From: Thozetella sp. PMI_491 | Taxonomy: Eukaryota; Ascomycota; Sordariomycetes; Chaetosphaeriales; Chaetosphaeriaceae | Assembly (NCBI GenBank): GCA_021432635.1 | Contig: MU270094.1 | Span: forward strand, 186,001-250,000 | Length of the DNA stretch: 64,000 bases | Reading direction: 5' to 3' | Part shown: positions 45,526-57,875 of the stretch, one piece after another | Layout of the letters: every line of letters starts with the position of its first letter | Numbering within the stretch: position 1 is the first letter of the stretch | Position numbers and translations under genes: made by a program | Notes under the pieces: generated by a model | What the model was told of the DNA's origin: nothing | Seen by the model: the letters and a program-made list of their open reading frames with translations, nothing else | The model's database searches: none

Positions 45526-47909
45526 TTACTGCACCTGGCTGACGATCTCGCTAGCCCGCGATAGCGACTCCACCATCTGCTGGCATTCCTTCCTCCGACG
45601 GATAGTGTAGTCGCTCTCCTTGAGCAGGTCATCGAGCTCGCTGGCACGGTACATGTTCTCCAAGAGCTCCTTTTGCATCTCATCCTTGGTAAATCTAGCG
45701 GGAAATCTCGGTTAGCTTGCATCTTGACCTGGGGGCCAGCAAGAAATTGCAGGGAAGGGGAAGGGGAGTCAGGAGGAAGCATACTGGACGAGGGTGAGCA
45801 TGATGGCCTTGGGAACCATGTCGATCATGGTGCGCTTAACGATATTGTAGTACGAGGCTATGAGCAGCTTGATGACCTCGACCTCGATGTTTTCGCGCTC
45901 TGACAGCGTGCCCGATGCCTTGAGCATCGGCGGCGGTGCTTCCATGGCGGCGGCCTTCTTCTTGTTCTTGGCGGCGAAGAAGCTACCGAAGAAGCCGCTG
46001 TTCGCGTCGCCGCCGAGGTTACCCTCAGCCAAGGTGGTGGGGCTGGCAGCGCGGGGCGTCGTACTCTGGGGTAGAGGCTTGCCGGTTTTGGGGTCCACCT
46101 GCACAGGGCGGCTTGGGTTGTGCTTCTCGTTGACGATGGCCATGGCGCGGTGGCCGTTGAGGAAGTCCGGGTGGCCGGTGTTGATGTAGCAAGCTTCCAT
46201 GGCGACGAGGTCCTTCACAAGCTTGTTGGTGGGTTCCATCGCCTTCTTGAAAAAAGAGATAACTACGCCATGGACTTTCTCTTTCAGCTGGGGATACCGG
46301 CGGAAAAGGGCCCTGCCTAGAGCCTGCTGGAGGATGCGGACCAGTTCGTCGTAGACCAGCGAGACGCACTTCAAGCTGGGCTCCTCGAGGCGCTTGATCT
46401 GCTGCTTAACGATGAGCTCAAAGGCGGTGGTTCCGACGAACAGGGCGGGCGAGGAACCGGACGAGTTGTAGAGGATGGTGCGGATGTCGACGTCCTTGAC
46501 CTGGTCGAAGGGGTCCACCGCCTTGACACCGTTCGAGTAGAGCTCGTGGAAGACGAAGCTAATACGCGCGCCGCCTGAGAGCTCTGTGCTCGAGAGCTCC
46601 GTGTTGTTTCCATCCAGCACGGTCCGCCATTCGTTGGTAAACTCGGTGATAATGTTGAGGACGATGTTGGCGCTATTGCCGAGCATCGAGGGGCCGAGGC
46701 CCTCCAGCTCGGTGCTGTACTTTTGGAGAGAGCTCGCGATGCGGCCCTTGATGTCCGGGAGGGTCTGCTTGATGTGCATCATCAAGATGAGATTCAGCTT
46801 CCGCGCGAGGTAAGGGGTACCGCAGTACGCAGCCTTGTTCCTGTACGCCTTGTGGTTGTCGAAGAAGTTCTTCTCGGCCTCGAGCGCTGCCAGGATGGGC
46901 TTCTTGTTGTCGATATCGCGCTGCCCACGATTCACTACCGGCACATAGCCCAGCCGCAAGGGGATGATGCGGCCGGCGAGAATGTCGATGACGTCGGTGC
47001 CCTCGTCCATCAGATCTACTTTGGTCAGGACGCCGATGGTTCGTTGACCCTCAGGGTCCACCTCTCGGGCGAGCTTGAGACCGTCCGAGTTCGCCAAGTC
47101 GATGTTCGCAGCAGTCACGGCCAGGATGATGGCATTAGATTTCTGGATGTACTTGACGATCATGTCACGGATCTGCCTCTCGATGTCCCTCGGCTGGTCG
47201 CCCACGGGCACCCTCGTCAGGCCGGGAAGATCGACCAGGGTCAGGTTGAGGACGTTGGGCGAGTACACGCGCAGGTTGATGGGCGCGGCCGAGATGCCGG
47301 CGTTGCGGCCGACCTTGGCCTCCGTCTCCCTGCTAATCTCATCTCGGATCTTGTTGAAATCAAAGAACTTCTGGCCGGGGATGTGCAGGAACTCGCCCCA
47401 CTCGTCCGCGTTCGCCGCCTTGTCGGTGCTATTGGAAAGCTCCTTCTCGACGCCGTTGGTCGTCGCGCCCGTCGGCGCTCGGTTGATGAGCTGGAGGACA
47501 AGCGGTCGTCGTGTCACGATACCTGAACCTCGAGGAAGGCTGTTGGGTGTTGCGCGTTAGTGTCCAGAGCATCCAAATCAGTTTGGCGGTGGAGGGGTAG
47601 TGGAGGGGGGAGGGGGCGGGGGGCCAGCGTACAAGTCCCGGCCGACGATGTTTTCCAACACCGAACTCTTTCCGCTAGACTGACTGCCGACCACGACTAT
47701 TTGGGGCAGGTCGATGGGGTTGTTGACACCGACAGTGGTGAAGACATCTTGGAGCTTGTTGACGAGCCTAGAACCCGGTGGGGGTTAGAAGTTAGTGCCC
47801 AAGACACAGGACAGTCGGGGAGATGCATCTAAACGCACTTAATCAGGCCGGGGTCTGAGATGCCTCCTGGCGTAGCCAGCGAGTTAGAAGCAGGCGCTTC
47901 TGCAGTCAT
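45526..47909 (-). CDS. vps1: Dynamin-like GTPase Vps1
   Basis: Large GTPase that drives scission at Golgi and endosomes, peroxisome division and vacuole dynamics. Four exons: 47839-47909, 47633-47767, 45785-47539 and 45526-45694 (introns 71, 93 and 90 bp), giving 709 residues, normal for Vps1. The GTP-binding motifs are GSQSSGKSS (P-loop, 51-59), the switch [12 protein letters not shown] (70-81), DLPG (172-175) and TKVD (241-244). The middle/stalk region follows. A low-complexity linker rich in Pro, Ser, Thr and Ala (around residues 555-600) takes the place of a PH domain, as usual for Vps1. The GED begins near the end of exon 3 and finishes in the last exon ([20 protein letters not shown]). 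There is no pleckstrin or Pro-rich tail. The ATG at 47909 gives [16 protein letters not shown]. Confidence 0.96.
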
Positions 47910-49620
47910 GATGTCGGATGCGGGCGATCGATTCCGCAAGGCTCGCGGGAGGTTCTTGTCGTGGTTGTTGGGGTGTTCGTTTGATACGTTGGGAAAAGAT
48001 TGGGCGGCGGATCTCCCCTTGTTTCGTCGCTTGGGCGTCGCGTGGCCTCTGCACAGTCGGTGGTAATCTTCTCCGCGTGGCTGTGTGCTCAGGACAGAGG
48101 AGAGGTGTTTCGTGCTCTATGGAGCTGGTTTGGGGCTCAAGACTGGCCTGGCAGCGTTTCTGGGGCTGAAGAAGCGATGTATATGTGCTGCTTTCTGCAA
48201 GTCTTGTGAAAACAAACCTGGGATTTGATTGCCGTGGCAGTTCGCTCGCTGGCAACCAGACTTACGTAGGGCGGCCTCATGGTCCGTGCCATCCTAGGTC
48301 CGGCGAAATCCACGTGAGAAAGAGTTCGAGACAGAGGCAGTTGCCAGGGTAAGCCCCGCTATAGGAGACCTCAAACCCCCCGGTCTACTCATATAATTAA
48401 CCTCGTACTTTCCAAAGCCCTGTTTCGGCGCATTAACATGCACACAAGTTGCGTGCCATCCTCTCCCTGGAGGCGCAGCATACGGAGTAGATAGGCGCCA
48501 GCTTTCCCTTTGGATATCTCATTTCTGGGAGCCTCATGCTGCACGAGCAGTTCTTCCACAGCTTCCCCGGAATAGAAATATTGCTATATCCCAGATGTCG
48601 TTAACCGTATCTGAGAGACTCTGACGCGGCCCTGTCGCCTGACTGGAGCAAAATGACACCCCGATTGTCGATGCCTGAAAGCGTACACGTCGCCGCGTCG
48701 TTAACTTCGTCATCGGCCACGGCGGCGCCCCTGTGAACGCTCTAGGCAGCTTCTTATCCATCAACGCCTCGGCCCTATCAAGACAGCTCTCGTACGCCAA
48801 CAGAGCAGGCGTAGTAGCACCAACAGATACCCCTCGGCACTGGCATAGGCCATCTCACGTACTCCCAGGCCCAGTACGGCAGGTAAGCCATCCGTGAAGC
48901 CGTGTAGTATTCCCACAAGTAGCCTGCTTGCAGAGCACCACCCACCAACCACGAGAGCCCGAAACAAGCATCACTTGCATGTGTTCGGCAGTGCCCGCCA
49001 CTGACGACAGGGGCTCCGTTGGCATGCAAGGCGGGGATGACAAACCGCTACATCACAGGTACACTGGGTCATGCTTGCTGTATTCTAGCTGTCAATTCAT
49101 TCGGCGTGCTGCATTGTGTTCAAAGGGGTAAGGAGTTCCCAGGTCTTCCACATCCCAGACTACGCATTGCCTAGCCTCGCGGTGAAGCAGAGGAGAGTCT
49201 AGTGTGAAAACAACCGAGAAGCCTCCCGCAACCCCGATCCCATTCCCCAGCAAGCTCTGTCCGGTGCCTCCGGGATCAGGAGAGAGCTGCGCCCAGGAAG
49301 AGTTTCTACTTGTACAGAGTGTGCCTGCCCGGCCTAGCCGTGTGTGCTTAATGCGACGAGTGGTGAAAGGGAACGCCGCATCGTTCCTAGAGAGCAGACC
49401 GAAAATACGCCCAAATCACCGCTGGAACCAACCGTCTAAAAAGGATGGGGAAAGAGCATAAGTGGCAATATGGCAACCGATTCGTCTCAAATGTCTGTGC
49501 AATGTATCAAGCGCTGATCCATCCCCCCAAGTTCGCCGTTCCATGCTGTGTTGAGAGATTCAATCGTGGGGAGTGGGGGTAAAGGGGATTGGTTAGAAGA
49601 GGAGGATCGCAAGGTGCGAT
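47910..49620. other. Intergenic region, vps1 promoter and GID7 3' end
   Basis: About 1.7 kb between the vps1 start and the GID7 stop, both on minus. The frames present are short and unrecognised. The first part should be the vps1 promoter. Confidence 0.5.
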
Positions 49621-52074
49621 TCAGACCTCGCCGGCCTCTTCAGCAGCGCTACGCCAGCCGTTAGAACTCCGGCTGTCGCCGTTGGCCTGAATCGACCTGG
49701 TTATGCTGCGTAACCGCTCCTTATTCGACCAACTGCGCAAAGTCAGTTCAGAATTTGTGGCTTAGAAGGCTTCATGTCCGAAGGAGAGGGTGACGCTTAC
49801 ATCTTGATCTTGCCGTCGTCACCGCACGAGGCGAACATGCAGGGATCGTTGGGGTTCCAGGAGACGGCGTTGCACCGAGGTTGGTGAGCACTTAACCTTT
49901 CGACAGGGATGCCGGTGGATTTGTGCCAAATGCAAAGATTGCCGTCTGGACCACCCCGTTAGCAGTGCCATGTTTGGATGCGCAAGAATAAGTTCAAGAA
50001 ACTCACCTTCGCTCCCACTGATCACGAAGCTCTCGTTGGCTCCACCGAACGAACTCCTAATAGTGTACTCACCGCCCATTCCTCCAGTATATTTCTGTAT
50101 CGACTCGCGGCTGGCAATGTCAATCAGCTGCGCGATTCCATCTACTTGATTCACCAAGAGGAATCGGGAATCGTGGCTAACGCTGATCGACGTTGCCCGG
50201 GACTTGAGCTCCATCTCGTACTCGAGCTCGCGGGTGGCTAAGTTGTAGATATAAAGATGGGACTGCTCGTCCATTGCCACTAGCCAGCGGCCGTCGGGGG
50301 ACGCCGCCAAGTCTTGGGTCCTATGCTTCTTGGGCCAATTGAATACACGTTCACCCCGGAGGTCCCACTGGGATAGAGACTTCGTTACGTCGAATGTTCC
50401 CAGTATGAAGCTCCGAGAGTCAGCTGCCCAAACGCAGCTACTTACGGGTTCAACAAAGCGGTCGAGCACTTTGATGCATGCTCCGGTCTGGAAGACGGCC
50501 AAGTCAGTCTTAGGCTCAATCGAGTGATTATGGCAGGCGTACCTCTATGTTCCAAATCTTTGCGTCGTGGTCCATGCCGCAGGTCACGAGCATACTGTCG
50601 TCGGGGCTCCAGGCCACGTCGCCAACACCCTTCTCTTGTGCAGCATCGAGTCGATGGAGCACCTCAAAGGACGGAACAGCCCAGATGTAAACGGACTTAT
50701 CACTACCGCAGCTTGCTAGTTTAGTGCCATCGTGGGAGAAGACAACCTGCCACAGCTCGCCCGGCTGCTTGTCGAGCTCATAAATAACTTCAGTAGGGAA
50801 CTGGCTCTTATCGCACAGATGATCAGAATAGAGCGAGGGAGGGCGAGACGAGGTATGAAAGAGACAGTTGCCGATTTGGCTCTCCTTAACCTGCTCTAAC
50901 AGGACGGCGAGCCGGCTCTCAGGGAGCATCACTGAGGGTGAGATACATCCTAGACCTTGGTCAGCATGAAGCGTCTTACCGCAAAGGGGCGGGGTGTAAG
51001 GGGTGAGGGTTCCTTACGAGAGAGTTCCGAGAGCAAGATCCGGCGTGACTGGCCCAGGGCGCCGTCCCAGTTCGCCTTAAATTTGAGGTCCTCTGGAGAC
51101 TGGCACATGAGCAGGCTAGAGAGGAAATGGAGCTTCTGGTGCTGTTCCGCACAGAGCGGTGTCAGCTCGCTCCGCAGTACGACCAGCGCCCTCGACGACT
51201 CGCGCCGCTCTAGTAGTTCGAGGAACTTTTGCTGCCTGAGCCATATTCGCATGATGTTGCGGTCGGCCCCTGGCGCAAGAACAAGGCCGTTCCCGCTCTG
51301 CTGGGATTCCCCGATCACGAGGGCGCCGGCAAGCAGCTCCTCCGCCCGTGACCAAGCACCATCCAAGACGGCGGCGCGAAACGCAGCGACCGTCGGACTC
51401 TCGAGGTCATAACCACTATCACGGCTGACACTTTGCGCCGCTTCGCTATAGCCCATGTCGGATAAAGCCTGGATTAGAATGCGGGTAACTTCCTCACGGC
51501 TGTGGCCTCGGTATGCATGGGGCAGGGCCTTGGAGGGCTCCTTGCCATTCTGCGATGACCCGTTCATGGCCTCAGACGGGGCGGCCTTTCGTGCCCCGTT
51601 GGATGTTGTAGCGGCACCCCCCTCCACAGGCCTCGATCCGGATCCGTTCGACGCCGCCCTGAGCGTGCCGTTGGAACCTTCTTGGCCATCACTGTCTGCC
51701 AGCATGCTTTCGCCTCGGTGCCGCTTCGCTTGGTGTCGGCGTCGAGATGCGGCAGGAACCGGGTCAGAAGAGTGCGAAACAGCTTCTGCGTGTTGGTCCT
51801 CCTCCCCTTCCTCAGATGAGCTGCGCTGTCGTCGGCCCAGGACCTGGCGCTGAGGTCGCGTGGGCGGTCGAGGAGCGGACGGAGCCGAGACGTTGGACTG
51901 GCTGGCGGAAGAGGGCGCCGGCGCGGTGCGGGAGACAGCGGGACGGGGGTGACGGTCGGGGTCGGCGGGCGAGAGGCCAGTGGTGGCAGGAAGGCCGGGG
52001 GCTCGCGGGGTGGATGAGCCGTCGGAGGCGGATGGGGAATGTATGGGAGGCCGACTGGGGGTGTGGTCGGCCAC
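49621..52074 (-). CDS. gid7: GID7/WDR26 subunit of the GID/CTLH E3 ligase
   Basis: WD40 subunit that, in yeast, drives supramolecular assembly of the GID ubiquitin ligase degrading gluconeogenic enzymes; WDR26 is the animal form. Five exons: 51018-52074, 50543-50949, 50007-50487, 49801-49945 and 49621-49732 (introns 68, 55, 61 and 68 bp). From the frame opening at 52074 this gives 733 residues. The N-terminal 190 residues are Ser/Pro/Arg-rich and disordered. LisH is at about 193-225 (REEVTRILIQALSDMGYSEA), then CTLH to about 300, then WD repeats with GDVAWSPDDSMLVTCGMD, IWNIE, TFDVTKSLSQWDL and GDDGKIKIWSN. The start is unsettled: the codon at 52074 is GTG, and the first in-frame ATG is at 51705 (610 residues). 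The gene is divergent from the NDR kinase. Confidence 0.9.
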
Positions 52075-53728
52075 TTCGATAGACTTTGGGGCGGGACTGG
52101 TTTCCCCTTCCCGCCGTAGACAAAGGTGTCGATTTATATGAAGCAGTAGTAGTCGGCGGGTCGAGGTTTGTCTCGGGGCCGAGAGGGGGAGAAAAACCCA
52201 GGCTAGTGGTGGGAAAGGTGGCGAGAGGATTTGGTGATGAGGGTTGGCTACGGAGGGCCGAGCAACAAGACGTCGGCCAGAGAGAGAGACACGGGAGCTG
52301 GCGGCGGGAGCTTCCCAGGCGCTCGGATCAACAGGGTGCCGTCATCCGCCGCTGGCAGCCCGATAACAAGTGAACGCTAGTGCTGTTTTGTCGGTAGGAC
52401 AATGACGCTGGCACCCCATCACCAGCCAGGAAAGGCATCGGTGGGTATCATTCCGTTTGAAAAGCAGAGAAGGCTCCTGTCTTCAAGAGTGGACGGGAGT
52501 GGAAGGGGGGAGGGTTTTTTTTAAAAAAGGAAAAGAACAATTTGACCACGTACATACATAGTATGGCACCTGGAGAGGATCCAGGCAAGAGCTGCCAGGC
52601 AGGCCAGTCCCAAAAGCGGAGAAGGCACACAGGCCGCCAGAACCAGAAGGAGCCCTTCCGGGCTTACAGGGCAGGGTCGCCGAACGATCAAGGCAACCCC
52701 TCTCTCTATCTCTCGCTCACATACTCTCTCTGGCAATATCTACTGCCTGCTACCCTTGCCGCTTGCTCTAGTCGACTTCTTTTTCCGGGCTCGCGCGCTT
52801 GCTAATCCCGAGGCACGGGCTTCATGATAAGTCATGTGTAGTTATGGGACCAACGCCGAGGCGGGCTACAGGACCCTAGGCTGCAGCGGGCGGGCTGCGC
52901 AACGAGGAGGACAAGGAGGGGTCTATCTTGTGATCCTGCCACTTGCCACCCACTAGGGGCATTGCATCGGATGGGGCGGATATCCCATTGAAGCCGCGGG
53001 GGTTTGTGCACTCGCAAGCACGACGGTTCGGAGCCTTTGTGGCCACAGCCGAGACAATACTGCTATAGCCTTCCCCTTGCTGCCCTCCCCAGCCTCCGAG
53101 GTTAGCCGTTCCCAGCAGTCAGTCTACTACATATGCAGATCACGGTGTCAATCATCCACACGCCTGACTAATCTGCAGTACGATACGTGTGGTATGCGAT
53201 GGACTATAAACCGGCATCACGGCCAGCAGCAGGGGACTTTGTTTCGGCTGCTTACTCTTGTTTTGCTCCCCAACGGCCAATCGATCACCGGACGGACCGT
53301 TCCATGCTTGCCCCTGGAGACCGAATATACATGAACCTGGAAGTCTTGGTTTTTTTGGGTGATACAGCCAGTAGGAGCGCATCGCGGCTAGCTACGCCCC
53401 TCCTCGCATGAATTACAGGCGGTAGAGCCTCAGTTAAGGCGACTGTTGAAACACTCTTCATCTCTCCTTTCCTCACGCTCTCTCCAGCCGACGGTTCGTA
53501 CATCAATCCGATGGGAGACGCGACCCTGCCCAGCCTCGCCGTTCTCTGGATTCATTCCATCTCAATTAAGGCCGAGCACCCTTGCGTGCTCTTCTCCTCG
53601 TAGGGCTGCGTTCCCCCCCCGCGTACCGGTCTCCCTTGCCGTACGGGACGTGGGACGTCGAGCATCCGTGCCGCAGCTGGGTGACGCCGAAGACTTCTCG
53701 GAGTCTGGCTCCTTGCCTTCTGATCATC
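52075..53728. promoter_or_regulatory. Divergent region, GID7 and NDR kinase
   Basis: About 1.65 kb between the divergent genes. The GID7 frame remains open for about 100 bases past 52074 without an ATG. A long pyrimidine-rich stretch precedes the kinase start (about 53450-53730). No other gene is recognised. Confidence 0.5.
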
Positions 53729-55543
53729 ATGTCTGATTTCGTTTTTGCCAAACCTCCGCCCCGGACTCTTGAGCCGTTTGGGCCAACCGCGAGCATCAAC
53801 CAGAAGAAGGTCACGAGACTCGCCAAAGACTTCTTCCTTGATGGCGTCCAGAGGGCACGCGAGCGTCGCCAGAGGTTTGTTTGACCGGACTCCCCAGGGT
53901 GGCTCCCTTGGTGCTTCGCAGTGCTCTTGATCTTCTGCCCGTCCCAAGTGGGTTCGAAGTTGTCCATCTGCTTAGAAACCCTTCTCTGCTCTGCACAGCC
54001 ATGCCGTCGCTCTCGACTAACGCATATCGCCGCGCGAAGACAAGATGAGCTCGATCTCCAGCTGCAGCAAGCAAGGCTCCAAGACCTGAAGCTTGCCGAC
54101 CCAGCCCTCCAAGGCCCCGAAGGACAAAATGTGAGGCCCCAAGGAGGTATGCTTCATGCTAGGCAAGAACATGTATGGTCGCACTCGGGCAAGCTCGAAG
54201 CTAGGTATCTGAGGTTCCTCCGCACCAACGAGTCCCGGTCCAATTACATGACTATCAAAACGATAGGCAAAGGGGCCTTTGGAGAGGTGAGGCTGGTGCG
54301 TAAGCGGCAAACCGGCAAGACATACGCCCTCAAGCGGCTCGTCAAGAGCGAGATGGTCTCGCGGGACCAGCTCCCGTACGTCCGCTCCGAGCGGGACCTC
54401 ATGGCCGAGGCAGACAGCGAGTGGATTGTCAAGCTCTATACCACATTCCAAGACGCCCAGTCCCTATACCTCGTGATGGAGTTCTTGCCTGGCGGGGATC
54501 TGATGGGCCTGCTCATCAAGTTCAACGTCTTCTCTGAGGACATCACTCGCTTCTACATGGCCGAGATCGTCAACGCCATCGAGGTCATCCACAACAGCGG
54601 TTTCATGCATCGAGATGTCAAGCCGGATAACATCCTCCTGGACCGCAATGGCCACATCAAGCTGACTGACTTTGGTCTCTCCAAGAGTATGCGGCAAACG
54701 CACAGCAAACAGTACTACCAGGAGCTCATCAGCGGGCCTGCGCCCCAACAGCTAGCCCCGGCGCAGGTGCAAGCGAATCGCCTATCCGTAAACATCGATG
54801 CCATCAGCCTGACCATCAACAACCGGGCCCAGATCAACGACTGGCGGCAGTCGAGACGACTCATGGCCTACTCCCAGGTTGGAACACCCGACTACATGGC
54901 TCCGGAGGTGCTCCTATCGATGCAGGGGTACGATGGATACTTCCCAGAAAGCGACTGGTGGTCGGTGGGAGCTATCATGTACGTAACCCTGTGTTCAAGT
55001 TATTGAAAGTGCATGTAGCAAGGACAGGACTAACTCGTTGTGCAGGTATGAGTGCTTGGTTGGTTGGCCACCCTTCGTCTCGGAACAGCCTAGAGACGTC
55101 TACCTCAAAATCATCAACTGGCCTACAACTCTGGGCTTCCCCAACGACATATCACTCTCTGCCGAGGCCGTACATCTAATTCGGAGGTAACTTAGACGCC
55201 ATCTTGCTTTGAACATACTTCATTGGAGCTAACAAGTATTTCTAGCCTCATGACCCACCCAGAACAACGCCTCGGTCGACATCCAGGAGGAGCCCAGCAA
55301 GTCAAGAATCACCCGTGGTTTGCCGGCGTCAACTTTAGCACTGTTCGGAGGGTTCCGGCGCCGTTCGTTCCACCGCTATCGTCCGAGATCGACACATCTT
55401 GTTTCCCGACAGACGAATTGTCTCAGGGCAACGATCCGACGGACGAAGAAACTAACGCCGCTACTCGAGAGACCATTACCCCTGACATGTCCTTGCCGTT
55501 TATCGGCTATACATTTAAGAGATTCGAATATACGTATAGGTAG
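53729..55543 (+). CDS. NDR-family AGC kinase, COT-1-like paralogue
   Basis: Ser/Thr kinase of the NDR group, which controls polarity, hyphal growth and septation together with Mob proteins. Four exons: 53729-53874, 54040-54978, 55046-55186 and 55246-55543 (introns 165, 67 and 59 bp), giving 507 residues. The N-terminal Mob-binding region includes [20 protein letters not shown] (residues 26-45), then ARYLRFLRT. The ATP loop is GKGAFG (125-130), lysine K147, HRDVKPDN (239-246, D241) and DFG (259-261). The long NDR-type insert before the activation loop is present ([20 protein letters not shown]), with S327 in [11 protein letters not shown]. The hydrophobic motif FIGYTFKRF (494-502) carries T498. 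It lacks the Gln-rich N-terminal tail of COT-1 and is clearly diverged, so a second NDR kinase is more likely than COT-1 itself. All catalytic residues are intact. Confidence 0.9.
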
Positions 55544-57443
55544 TCTATTAGGACTTCCTACACCACCCAGGCTTTTCCTATTCGAGCGTTCGAGGTTCAG
55601 CCGGGCTAAGAAGCCAAACATGACCTAGGTGGTCGTTGTTGGTTGTCTTTTGGGGACACCAAGCTGCTCTCTCGGCGTGTTTGTTTGTATGAGCTGCAAA
55701 CATGGTGGTCAGAGGCATCAGTCAATAAGCCGATCCACGATGAACTGCTTCGATAGGCAAGCGACCACTAGTTCGTGTAGCAGGCGCCAATACCCCTCCC
55801 AGGCCCGCGTTAGAACGGTATAGCTCTATATCCATAGCCATGTAATTATCGTGTATAACTGGTCGTACAGCACAGGAATGGGTGTTGGACCTTGGTCAAA
55901 GTTGACGACCGAGGAAGGATCATTTCATACGTCAACGCTTCCGCCAATATCTACATGACGAAGGTCGATGTGGCCAACTAGCTCTAAGTGAATCATTAAA
56001 TATGCCATAAGACAACAATGGGTAGAGTGACTGCTAGCCCTGCTTCTTCCGGGACGGGGTCCTCTGTGGTGTTGTTTGGATCGATGTTCCCTACAATACG
56101 GTATATTTTTCACTATCACAGGGACATTCGGCCATGACCTGACAAGATGACCGCGCAATGCGAAGTGATAATGTCTTCCGCTGTTCTCACCCAAGTCTTG
56201 TTCCCGGCAAGCCAAGGATCAAAGAGGGTCTGGTTCTAGCCCTCATTTAAAGTAAGGGTTCTAGACGAGCTCGCCTAGTCAGGAGGTCGCTCTAGAACAA
56301 ATTCCTGCCCGGCACCGTTGCCTATTTGTCGAGAATATCTCCGACATAGTTAATCCCACAACTATTTTGGTTGCCATAGGCCTTGACTCTGCGTCGCCAA
56401 GCTGTTGTCAGGTCTAGAGAGCTGACAGAGTGGGATTTTACGATTCTACCATGCCCTCTCACGCTTCGAGCGCGTCAGTGTCCTCGGGCATCCAAAGGCT
56501 TGCCTTAATAAAACACAGGCCTAACATGACTTCGAGCTCTCCCCACAATTCTACATGGCAGTTTCTCACTGCCGGGGCTGCCAAAACGGATCAGCGTTGC
56601 GAGTGGTGGAACGCGGGCGTGTATTATACGTATGCACAGCGACGACGACGATGCGTGGGGATACTCTCCTATTTGGACATCCATACTGCTGCTTCAGGGG
56701 GATGGCACCGTTGCTATTGTGGTAGATGCAACGGTGATAATGCCATGCGACGGAACCCCAGGCAGGCTTCGGGGTGCCATGGTAGCATCGGCCGCCCAGA
56801 TCAGGGTAGCAGTCAGGAACAAACGGCAGCCAAAAACAACCAGCGTAGCCCTTCGTACAGGCCTACTGATGATGACACATGCTCAAGGGATCGTGGAGAA
56901 AACCTGGTTCTACAGCTCCCTTCAATCTCCCAGACCGGCTACACCGAGATTCCATCTCGCGTAAGCCATAGAGCAGCCGCGAGCCGAGGTAAGTTGCTGA
57001 GTTGTTGGGTCAACATCCTCCACTATCGGCGCAAGCCAGGCTGCGGCATCCCAGGCCGACTTGACGACCAGTCTGGCAGATAGCCTTGACGCTGGCGCAA
57101 CAACTGCACAGGAACGTGGAACCTGGGGGCGCCGGGTCAGCTATCTGATGCGTGACCACACTGCTGTTCTAACGTCCTACTAAACCTAGACTGGCCGGTG
57201 ACCCCTGGATGTAACGCGCGGACTTGTCTACTTCTTATGTAGCCCTCATAAAGCCCATGTCCGAGGTGCTGTAGCTCGCCCGGCCGGGTTAGCACCGGCT
57301 GCCCAGGGAGAGCCATGGGTCGGGAATGCACAACCGTCGGAGGAAACTCCGAAGAATTAACGACGGCTAACAGCCATCCGGATCCTCCACTGCACGGGCA
57401 GTTCACCTGTGGCGACGGTTGTTCGGCCCAGCTGCGTCTCGAT

Positions 57444-57875
57444 TCAAGGACAATTTGTCAAGTATGAGGTCTTTCTGTTGGCAGCATCGCTAAGTGGGAA
57501 CCGGGCAGCACTGAGAAGAGGAGAGAAAAGATGAGGTTCGATGCTAGTAGCTGACGCAAATACCTCAAGAGGTTCGGTCCGAGGGAACGCCGCATGCAGG
57601 GTGGCGGTGATGTGGAAGTCGCTCTGCGGAGTGATCACTTCGAGATCATCGCCACCTGGAGCAGCAACTGGCTAGATTTGCGCCAACAAGCTTGCGATAT
57701 GCGCCTCCTTCAGCTCCCTCTACGCATGCCACAGGGCTCGGCAGCCCTCCAGGGCCATCCGCCCTATCGCTCTCTTCCACTGAGGCTTAGTGAGACCTCC
57801 GGAGATGGGGACTAATCGAGAGAGCGCCCGCGCATGTGTGGCCAAAGGCGCACCTCCTCGGGTCAACTCGTGCAT
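57444..57875 (-). pseudogene. Decayed coding fragment with two in-frame TAG codons
   Basis: Read on minus from the ATG at 57875, one frame gives protein-like text through 144 codons, broken only by TAG at 57720-57722 and 57672-57674, and ends at a stop at 57444. Segments such as LTKPQWKRAIGRMALEGCRA, RELKEAHIASLLAQI and VITPQSDFHITATLHAAF look like real protein. Each TAG would be CAG (Gln) before one C-to-T change in a CpA context, the kind made by RIP in ascomycetes. I do not recognise the family; a transposon gag-like ORF or a dead host gene are both possible. Chance open frame cannot be excluded. Confidence 0.35.

Noticed and set aside
46723-47526. 267-codon frame antisense to vps1
   Set aside because: Mirror frame of a GC-rich coding exon; the minus strand carries all dynamin GTPase motifs.
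56430-57083. 217-codon plus-strand frame in the right flank
   Set aside because: Non-ATG start, no domain, and composition unlike the real genes in the window.
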